Shown in pieces: positions 1 through 5,979 of a DNA stretch of 9,860 nucleotides (the stretch's first letter is position 1; each line of letters opens with the position of its first letter). Source of the DNA: an uncultured Selenomonadaceae bacterium (GTDB taxonomy: Bacteria > Bacillota > Negativicutes > Selenomonadales > Selenomonadaceae). The notes under the pieces were generated by a model. The model was not told the origin of the DNA. It saw only the letters and a program-made list of their open reading frames with translations, and did no database searches. The stretch is from assembly GCA_937902665.1 (NCBI GenBank), contig CALELM010000004.1, positions 1 through 9,860 on the forward strand, read 5' to 3'. A program made the translations under genes and the position numbers.

Positions 1-54
1 TTCCCCCACTTACAGCAAGCTGTTGAAGAAGGGGACATCTTTAGCTTCGTTATA
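1..54 (-). repeat. Left arm of a 9.8-kb-spaced inverted repeat (possible IS200/IS605-type end)
   Basis: Bases 1-41 are the exact reverse complement of 9764-9804. After a one-versus-two-base difference the match resumes through GCTTCGTTATA at 44-54. Beyond 54 the two copies diverge. Read on the minus strand, this arm contains a CCCC...GGGG hairpin with an inner ACAGC/GCTGT stem, pointing out of the window to the left. Such a compact hairpin near an element boundary recalls the right ends of IS200/IS605 elements, but no transposase is present here, so that assignment is inference. Position 1 falls inside the repeat, which may mean that the contig or window was cut at a repeated sequence. Confidence 0.8.
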
Positions 55-96
55 TACATCCTTCAAAAGAAAATTCCTGAATTGCATCGATGGGAC

Positions 97-125
97 TTTC
101 TTTTTGCGTGTGGCTTTGGTATAAT
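97..125 (+). promoter_or_regulatory. Extended -10 promoter for the FakA-like gene
   Basis: A perfect TATAAT lies at 120-125 and is preceded by TG at 117-118, giving the extended -10 form TGnTATAAT. The -35 at the standard 17-base spacing (97-102, TTTCTT) is weak, as is common for extended -10 promoters. Transcription would start near 132, leaving a leader of about 60 bases. That leader contains a small hairpin (TGCCGG at 147-152 with CCGGCA at 162-167) upstream of the ribosome binding site. Confidence 0.6.
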
Positions 126-193
126 TTTCTGAAAAGAAAGTGACTTTGCCGGGTGGAAATGCCGGCAGATGTATGATAACTGGAGGTCGTTGA

Positions 194-1450
194 ATGGCAG
201 AGAACAGGGAGGTAATTACAGGCAGTGACTTTAAGCGCATGGTTGCTGGTGCGTATAGTGAGTTTTTGCTGGAGTATGAGAATATCAATCAGCTGAAGGG
301 AGAGGGGAAGTTCCCGGGGACGCATATTCTGCGGACAATGGGAGCTGCTGTTATGCCACTTTGGGAGGTCAAGGACAATAATATTGGCGGACTTTCCCGC
401 AGGGTATCTACGGCGGCTGTCTTTGGGGCGAGGGGTTCTTCCGGTGTTGTGCTGGCGCAGCTTTTCCGAGGCATTGGGAAGGGGCTGTCGGGAAAGTATG
501 ATGCGACTTCCTCGGAGTTCGGCAAGGCATTTCAGTATGGCATTCTCTATGCGCAGCGCGTGTTTCCGGAGGATGGTCAGGACAGGCCGTTCATTAAGGT
601 CGCAAAAGCGGTAGCAAAGGGTGCTTATTACGCAGTCCGTGCAAACAAGGCGATTTCGGATATTTTGGAGACTGCCATTGATGCAGGCGAAAAGGCGATG
701 CATTTGGTGGATGACAAGGATGCCGGCGCACGTATTATGTTTACGTTCTTGAAGGGCTGCTTGAAGGGACTGGACGGTAATTTCGTGTCGCCTGCGGTCA
801 GCTTGTCCTTGGGAATCGGCAAGCAGGATGACGGCATGCCTGATCCGCGCAAGGATTTGGTTCGTCCTTACTGCGTGCGTTTTCGGGTGAAGAACCAAAA
901 GGTGGAGATTGCGGAGATGGAACGCCAGCTCAAGGAGTTCGGTGTTTTTACCTTGGTAGAGCAAAGGGAGAATGGGATTGCGGTGCATTTGCACACAGAT
1001 CATCCGGGCAAGGTTCTGGAACATGCTGTCGGCTGGGATCCTCTGCGTGAGATACATATCACGAATATGTCAGAGCCGCATGCGCTTGGCGTGCATGACG
1101 CATTGATGCAGGTGGCTGTGATGGCAGTGGCGGAGGATGCTGAGGAGGCACAGCACTTGCAGGAGGCAGGTGTGCATGTCCTTGTTGCCGGCAGCGAGGA
1201 GCGATGCCCGTCCGTTGCCGAGCTGGTCGGCGCGGCGCACAGCGATATGGCGGCTTCCTATGTGATGGTTGCTTCCAGCATGGATTACCAGTTGGCTTTT
1301 CGTCAGGTAAAGCGGCTTTTGGGCAATCGGGTGGCACTTGTGCTGTGCAAGGACAAGGAGGCGCAGGACAGGGCAATTCAGGCATTTGACAGCAGCAGGA
1401 CCGCTGAGGAAAATGCAAAGAGAATGCTTTCGGTGTCCGCAGGAAAATGA
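194..1450 (+). CDS. Shortened FakA/DhaL-type (DAK2-domain) protein, probable pseudokinase
   Basis: This 418-residue protein aligns by eye with FakA/YloV, the ATP-binding subunit that phosphorylates fatty acids held by FakB (DegV) proteins. The N-terminal DhaL-like part starts with ITGSDFKRMV (8-17) and has GARGSSG at 78-84. The middle domain keeps PYC (Cys227) and VHLHTDHPGKVLE with His265 and His267, residues that bind zinc in studied FakA proteins as I recall them. The end (AFDSS...EENAKRML) matches an internal FakA segment, so about 100 C-terminal residues of the usual 550 are absent. The Asp-rich PDGDTGTN metal/ATP motif expected at about 36-48 is replaced by GEGKFPGTHILRTM, so kinase activity is doubtful. 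The ATG follows GGAGG (182-186) with 7-base spacing. No FakB gene is in the window. The family call is fairly secure; the function is open. Confidence 0.75.
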   Translation: MAENREVITGSDFKRMVAGAYSEFLLEYENINQLKGEGKFPGTHILRTMGAAVMPLWEVKDNNIGGLSRRVSTAAVFGARGSSGVVLAQLFRGIGKGLSGKYDATSSEFGKAFQYGILYAQRVFPEDGQDRPFIKVAKAVAKGAYYAVRANKAISDILETAIDAGEKAMHLVDDKDAGARIMFTFLKGCLKGLDGNFVSPAVSLSLGIGKQDDGMPDPRKDLVRPYCVRFRVKNQKVEIAEMERQLKEFGVFTLVEQRENGIAVHLHTDHPGKVLEHAVGWDPLREIHITNMSEPHALGVHDALMQVAVMAVAEDAEEAQHLQEAGVHVLVAGSEERCPSVAELVGAAHSDMAASYVMVASSMDYQLAFRQVKRLLGNRVALVLCKDKEAQDRAIQAFDSSRTAEENAKRMLSVSAGK

Positions 1451-1494
1451 TTTTCCTTATGGCAGCGTGAAAAGAGACTCTAGGTGAGAAGGGG

Positions 1495-1537
1495 GCAGGT
1501 ATTAGCGAATGCTAGTGCCTGCTTTCTTTTGTTTTTC
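1495..1537 (+). terminator. Intrinsic terminator after the FakA-like gene
   Basis: A 12-base-pair stem (1495-1506 with 1511-1522, including two G-U pairs) closes a GAAT loop and is followed by a T-rich run at 1523-1536. It lies 45 bases after the stop codon and separates the FakA-like gene from the SNF2-dinB unit. Confidence 0.88.
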
Positions 1538-1627
1538 TGCATTGCAAAGCAGAGGACTTTCGGCAGTATGCGTTTTGTGAAGGAAATTTGCGGGAAGCAG
1601 TGAGGAAAAAGGAAAGGGGCAGCGTGT

Positions 1628-4561
1628 GTGAGAGAGGATAAGTACACAGATGGCTTGCGGGTTTTGGGCATGTATTCGGAAGAATCGTTGGGAGCGACAC
1701 GGCAAAAGCTTCGCTTGGAGCCAACATTGATTATAAGAGAGGTATATTACCACACTGTTTTTTTGCTGAATCTCCGCATTGGGGAGGAAAAAATGTATGT
1801 CTTTCGGAATATCAAGGAATTTCTGAGCCGTGCAGAGCAGGGATCTGGTGAAATGGAGTTTGGGAAGGGCTTGATGGTTCGGTTTGATTCCATGTTTTTT
1901 GGCGATGAGATATCCGAGGGGCTATGGGAGCTTTTGAACAAGGCATGGCAGGAGGAGAATGCGGTTTCGTTTTACACGGATTTGGGCAGCCGTTATTATT
2001 CGTCGGGCGGCAGTGTTTTTTACCAAAAGGATTTTTACTTGACACCAAGAATGTTTTTGGACTTTTTGCGCTTGATGAGCGGTCGTTCTGTTCCTTGTTC
2101 GCTCCATGGGGACAGCCCTGTGGATACGCAGGTGGTTCAGGAGAATGTTCAGCCGAGGATATCCGTTGAGCGGTGGAAGGAAGATGGACGCATTTCGCTG
2201 TGTGAAAAGGAGTGCTTCGTTTTGGATGAAGCTGCACGAGTGATTTACAAGGATGGAATCCTTTATTTGCAGGAAGAAGCACATGCCAAGGATATGTCAA
2301 TACTCATGCATTTGTTTCGGAATGGGAATCAGGTTTTTTTCAAGGATTCGGATATGGCAAGGGTTTTCGAGGGGGTTTTGCCAAGGTTGAAGCTGGTAGC
2401 CGATGTGCAGGTGGCGGACGATTACCAGAACCGTTTTTTGACGATGCCCTTGCGGGCGGAGCTGTATCTGGACTATTGCAAGGATGGCATTGAGGTGCGT
2501 CCCGTGTTTTTTTATGGGGAACATTCCTTTCACCCTGTGCTTCGGGAAGAGCCGGAAGCCCCAAAGGGGTGCACGATTCTTCGTGACAGGAACGGGGAAA
2601 ATGATTTGATGAATTATTTCTATGAGTACGGTTTTCATGAGCAGGGAAGCTGCATGGTGCAGGAGGACGAAGAAAAAAGCTACGAGTTCTTGATGGAGGC
2701 TTTGCCGGCGCTTGCGGAAAAGGCAGAAGTATTTTATGCAGAGGGCTTTGCGGAAAAGCCTGTGCGGATGGCACCAAAGATTACGGCAGGTGTCAGCATC
2801 AATGACGAAAATCTTTTGGAGGTTACGTTTCGGGCAAAGGACGTGGACATGGACGAGATACTGGATATCCTGTCCTCTTATCGGCAGAAGCGGAAGTATC
2901 ATCGCATGAAGGACGGAAGTTTTATCACGCTGGGCGAGAGACAGCTTTCCTCTATGGCACAGCTTGCGGAAAGCACCGGCATGAAAAAAGGAATGACAGA
3001 GGAGCAGAAGGTACAGCTTCCCTTGTCGCATGCCATGTACTTGGACCAAATGGCAAGAGAGGACGAGAGCCTGCGTCTGGAGAGAAGCAAGCAGTTTCGT
3101 GCCTTGGTTCGTGATATTCGGCATCCGGAGGACGTGGATGTGGATGTGCCGGAGAGCCTGCAGGATACCTTGCGTGATTATCAGGTGACGGGCTTTGGCT
3201 GGCTGTCTGCGCTGTCAAGCTATCATTTGGGCGGAATCCTTGCCGATGATATGGGGCTTGGCAAGACGTTGCAGGTACTTTCCTTTTTGGTGGCAAATCA
3301 GGATGGTGGCAAGCCTCCCTCCTTGGTGGTTGCTCCCACTTCCCTGCTCTACAACTGGCTGGATGAGATGGCACGCTTTACGCCCACGTTGAAGGGGATT
3401 GCTGTGACAGGGAGCAAGGAGGAGCGCAAGAGGTTGCTTGAGGAGTCAGGCGGTTCGTGCGATGTTTTGGTCACGACCTACAATCTGCTGAAACGAGATG
3501 CAGAGATTTACGAAAAAATGAAGTTCCGTTACTGCTTCTTGGACGAGGCGCAGCAGATCAAGAATCCGACCACGCAAAATGCAAAGGCTGTCAAGAAACT
3601 GCAAGCAGAGGGATGCTTTGCCCTGACGGGAACTCCGATGGAGAATACGCTGACGGAGCTGTGGTCCATTTTTGATTTTTTGATGCCGGGCTACCTTGGC
3701 AGCCACAAGAAGTTCAAGGAGCGGTACGAGATACCTATTGTTCGAGCTGGCGAGGAGCAGGCGGCAAGGGATCTGCGACGAAAAATCATGCCGTTTATCC
3801 TGCGCCGATTGAAGAAGGATGTCTTGCAGGAGCTTCCCGACAAGGTGGAAAGCCGCCGCATGAATGTGATGACGGCGAAACAGGCAAAGCTGTACAGGGC
3901 ATACTTCCTCAAGAGCCAAAAGGAATTTGCGGCAGTCCTGCAGGGCGGGAATGCAGGTGAGGTCAAGATAAAGATTCTTTCCATCCTGACAAGGCTTCGC
4001 CAGATCGCCTGTGACCCGTCCCTGTTCTTGGAGGATTATGATGGAGGAGCGGGAAAGCTGGATATGCTGGAGGAAATTGTGGGAGAGGCCATGGAAAGCG
4101 GGCATCGCATGCTGGTGTTTTCGCAGTTTACGACCATGCTGCAAAATATTGGGAAAAGGCTTTCCCTGCTCGGCATCCCTTATTTTTACTTGGACGGGGG
4201 AACGCCGTCCCTCAAGCGCATGGAGCTGGTATGGGAGTTCAATAAGGGTACAGTTCCCGTATTCTTGATTTCCTTGAAGGCAGGAGGTACGGGACTGAAC
4301 CTGACGGGAGCGGATATGGTCATTCATTACGATCCTTGGTGGAATCCTGCGGTGGAGGATCAGGCAACGGATCGCGCTTATCGGCTTGGGCAGCAAAAGA
4401 ACGTGCAGGTGCTGAAATTGATCACCAAGGACACGATAGAGGAAAAGATTTACCAGCTGCAGGAAAAGAAGAAGAATCTCATTGACAGGATGATACAGCC
4501 GGGAGAAACTTTCCTGTCCAAGCTGACGGACGAAGAAATTCAGGAATTATTCCGAGGTTGA
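1628..4561 (+). CDS. SNF2-family DNA-dependent ATPase/helicase
   Basis: This 977-residue protein belongs to the bacterial Swi2/Snf2 ATPases, which translocate on double-stranded DNA and remodel protein-DNA complexes, probably during repair or transcription. Roughly residues 20-500 resemble the SNF2-associated N-terminal region. The RecA-like core follows with every motif visible: LRDYQ (515-519), Walker A DDMGLGKT with Lys546, Walker B DEAQ (639-642), LTGTPMEN (666-673), LVFSQFT, SLKAGGTGLNL (882-892) and DQATDRAYRLGQ (911-922) with the arginines 916 and 919. Many relatives carry an N-terminal SWIM zinc finger; none is seen here, which fits the slightly short length. The start is GTG, chosen because a purine-rich AAAGGGG (1613-1619) precedes it with 8-base spacing; the next in-frame Met is at 1670. 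I found no convincing promoter in 1538-1627. It is coupled to dinB downstream. Confidence 0.93.
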   Translation: MREDKYTDGLRVLGMYSEESLGATRQKLRLEPTLIIREVYYHTVFLLNLRIGEEKMYVFRNIKEFLSRAEQGSGEMEFGKGLMVRFDSMFFGDEISEGLWELLNKAWQEENAVSFYTDLGSRYYSSGGSVFYQKDFYLTPRMFLDFLRLMSGRSVPCSLHGDSPVDTQVVQENVQPRISVERWKEDGRISLCEKECFVLDEAARVIYKDGILYLQEEAHAKDMSILMHLFRNGNQVFFKDSDMARVFEGVLPRLKLVADVQVADDYQNRFLTMPLRAELYLDYCKDGIEVRPVFFYGEHSFHPVLREEPEAPKGCTILRDRNGENDLMNYFYEYGFHEQGSCMVQEDEEKSYEFLMEALPALAEKAEVFYAEGFAEKPVRMAPKITAGVSINDENLLEVTFRAKDVDMDEILDILSSYRQKRKYHRMKDGSFITLGERQLSSMAQLAESTGMKKGMTEEQKVQLPLSHAMYLDQMAREDESLRLERSKQFRALVRDIRHPEDVDVDVPESLQDTLRDYQVTGFGWLSALSSYHLGGILADDMGLGKTLQVLSFLVANQDGGKPPSLVVAPTSLLYNWLDEMARFTPTLKGIAVTGSKEERKRLLEESGGSCDVLVTTYNLLKRDAEIYEKMKFRYCFLDEAQQIKNPTTQNAKAVKKLQAEGCFALTGTPMENTLTELWSIFDFLMPGYLGSHKKFKERYEIPIVRAGEEQAARDLRRKIMPFILRRLKKDVLQELPDKVESRRMNVMTAKQAKLYRAYFLKSQKEFAAVLQGGNAGEVKIKILSILTRLRQIACDPSLFLEDYDGGAGKLDMLEEIVGEAMESGHRMLVFSQFTTMLQNIGKRLSLLGIPYFYLDGGTPSLKRMELVWEFNKGTVPVFLISLKAGGTGLNLTGADMVIHYDPWWNPAVEDQATDRAYRLGQQKNVQVLKLITKDTIEEKIYQLQEKKKNLIDRMIQPGETFLSKLTDEEIQELFRG

Positions 4562-4562
4562 T

Positions 4563-5726
4563 ATGAAAAGACTGGTTATGCATGTGGACATGGATGCATT
4601 TTTTGCATCTGTGGAGCAACGGGAGCATTTGGAATATCGAGGGAAGCCTGTGATTGTGGCAGGGCTTTCGGGACGAGGCGTAGTGTCCACCTGCTCCTAT
4701 GAGGCACGGCGTTTCGGGGTTCATTCTGCTATGCCGACCGAAAAAGCGAGACGGCTTTGCCCGCAAGGGATTTTTGTTGAGGGAAATCACAAGCTCTACC
4801 AAGAGGTTTCAGACCGTGTTTTTGAAATTTTTTCAAGGTATTCGCCCGTGGTAGAGCCGCTTTCCATCGATGAGGCATTTCTTGACCTCACGGGAATGGA
4901 TCGGCTGATGAAAAGTCCGCAGGCGTATGCGGGGAAGCTGAAACAGGAGATTCTGGAAAAGACGGGACTTGTGGCATCGGTCGGGATTGCCCCGAACAAG
5001 TTTTTGGCAAAGCTGGCATCTGACCTAAAAAAGCCAAATGGATTGGTGATCATTGCGCCAGAACAGGTGGATGAGATTTTGCGTCCCCTGCCAGTCTCCA
5101 GAATCTGGGGCGTAGGGCATCGGACGGAGGAACAGCTAAGGCGCATGAGGTGCGACACGATTGGCAAACTGCAAAAGCAGAGCCTTCCTGCACTCCAAAA
5201 GGCTTTTGGGGAAAAGCAGGCGCAGCAGCTTTACAATCTTTCCAGAGGCATAGATTTCCGCCCCGTGATGGAACGGGAGGAAGCAAAGTCCATCGGAAAG
5301 GAAATTACCTTTGAGGAGGATTTGCAATGCGCGCAGGATGCGGAGGCTGTCCTGCTGTTCCTTTCGGAGCAGGTGGGGTGGCGCATGAGAAAGGCAGGAG
5401 TCAAGGCACGGACGATACAGCTAAAGCTGCGCCGTGGGGACTTTACGACACTTACGAGAAGCCGAACCCTGTTGGAAGCAACCTGCTATGATGAGGAAAT
5501 CTATCATGCAGCCCAAGAGCTTTACCGTGCCTTGGGGATTCCAAAAGGAATCCGACTGTTGGGCGTGACAGGAACGAATTTTGACCGTTCGGGGGAGATA
5601 TCGCTTTTTCGGGAAGAAAAAAAGGAAAGCCTGTATGATGCCATTGATGCCATAAAGAAACGGTTTGGGGAAGCGTCCCTGACCAAAGCACAGCTTATCT
5701 CCTGCCCGTTTTCAAAATCCAGATAA
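4563..5726 (+). CDS. dinB: DNA polymerase IV (Y-family translesion polymerase)
   Basis: This 387-residue protein is a full-length DinB, which copies past damaged bases at the cost of fidelity. Catalytic residues are Asp9 in HVDMDAFFASVE and Asp103-Glu104 in SIDEAFLD; Phe14 is the expected steric gate against ribonucleotides. YEARRFGVHSAMP (fingers), the helix-hairpin-helix region at PVSRIWGVGHRTEEQL and the little-finger segment SIGKEITFEEDL follow in the normal order. EISLF at 345-349 sits where Firmicutes DinB proteins carry a QLSLF-like sliding-clamp peptide. The ATG is one base after the SNF2 stop, and its GAGG (4554-4557) lies within the SNF2 gene, so translation is probably coupled. I see no LexA-type operator upstream of the pair. 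No clear terminator follows the gene. Confidence 0.96.
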   Translation: MKRLVMHVDMDAFFASVEQREHLEYRGKPVIVAGLSGRGVVSTCSYEARRFGVHSAMPTEKARRLCPQGIFVEGNHKLYQEVSDRVFEIFSRYSPVVEPLSIDEAFLDLTGMDRLMKSPQAYAGKLKQEILEKTGLVASVGIAPNKFLAKLASDLKKPNGLVIIAPEQVDEILRPLPVSRIWGVGHRTEEQLRRMRCDTIGKLQKQSLPALQKAFGEKQAQQLYNLSRGIDFRPVMEREEAKSIGKEITFEEDLQCAQDAEAVLLFLSEQVGWRMRKAGVKARTIQLKLRRGDFTTLTRSRTLLEATCYDEEIYHAAQELYRALGIPKGIRLLGVTGTNFDRSGEISLFREEKKESLYDAIDAIKKRFGEASLTKAQLISCPFSKSR

Positions 5727-5784
5727 AGAGTGTAAAAGCTAGAATCCTGCCATTATGACAGAAGGCACACAGATTAAAATTTTC

Positions 5785-5813
5785 TTGCATTTTTTGTATC
5801 GGGACATTACAAT
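5785..5813 (+). promoter_or_regulatory. Sigma-70-type promoter for the autotransporter
   Basis: TTGCAT (5785-5790) and TACAAT (5808-5813) are separated by exactly 17 bases, each with one or two mismatches to consensus. Transcription would start near 5820, giving a leader of about 160 bases before the autotransporter ATG. The surrounding AT-rich sequence contrasts with the coding regions. Read-through from dinB could add to expression because no terminator lies between them. Confidence 0.6.
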
Positions 5814-5845
5814 TCTTTTAGCTGAAATCCGGAGGCTGGGGGAGG

Positions 5846-5887
5846 ATGCTTAAAGCAAGCAGCATAACGGCACTGGCCAGATTTTGA
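5846..5887 (+). CDS. Possible 13-codon leader peptide upstream of the autotransporter
   Basis: The ORF MLKASSITALARF is preceded by GGAGG (5831-5835) at 10-base spacing and by a second G-rich run that touches the ATG. This is the strongest Shine-Dalgarno-like sequence in the leader, stronger than the one in front of the autotransporter itself, and the ORF is in a different frame from the autotransporter. It could be a translated leader with a regulatory role, or simply a chance purine-rich stretch. Nothing in the peptide suggests amino-acid attenuation. Confidence 0.25.
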   Translation: MLKASSITALARF

Positions 5888-5979
5888 GCATTCTACGGAA
5901 CTGGCAGGAATAAAAGTGCGAGGCATTGTGCTCCAACAAAACCTATTGGTGCATTTTGCAGAAAGGCGCGTGTGTAATA

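Noticed and set aside
50..1057. 335-residue minus-strand ORF opposite the FakA-like gene
   Set aside because: It lies antisense to a gene with recognisable domains, promoter and ribosome binding site. Its His/Arg/Leu-rich translation has no recognisable motif.
1451..1494. Possible frameshift hiding the missing C-terminus of the FakA-like protein
   Set aside because: Only 44 bases separate the stop from a strong terminator, too few for the missing domain in any frame.
1538..1627. Promoter for the SNF2 gene (TTGCAA at 1542 with TATGCG at 1567)
   Set aside because: The spacing is 19 bases and the -10 is poor. A promoter must exist after the terminator, but I cannot place it with confidence.
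1538..1627. LexA/SOS operator upstream of SNF2-dinB
   Set aside because: No CGAAC...GTTCG-like palindrome is present in the gap.
3446..4396. 316-residue minus-strand ORF opposite the SNF2 core
   Set aside because: It is a shadow of the conserved helicase motifs; no ribosome binding site or domain supports it.
5926..5979. TTG start for the autotransporter, adding 18 residues
   Set aside because: It would place a Cys-containing segment before an otherwise normal signal peptide, and it has no properly spaced ribosome binding site.
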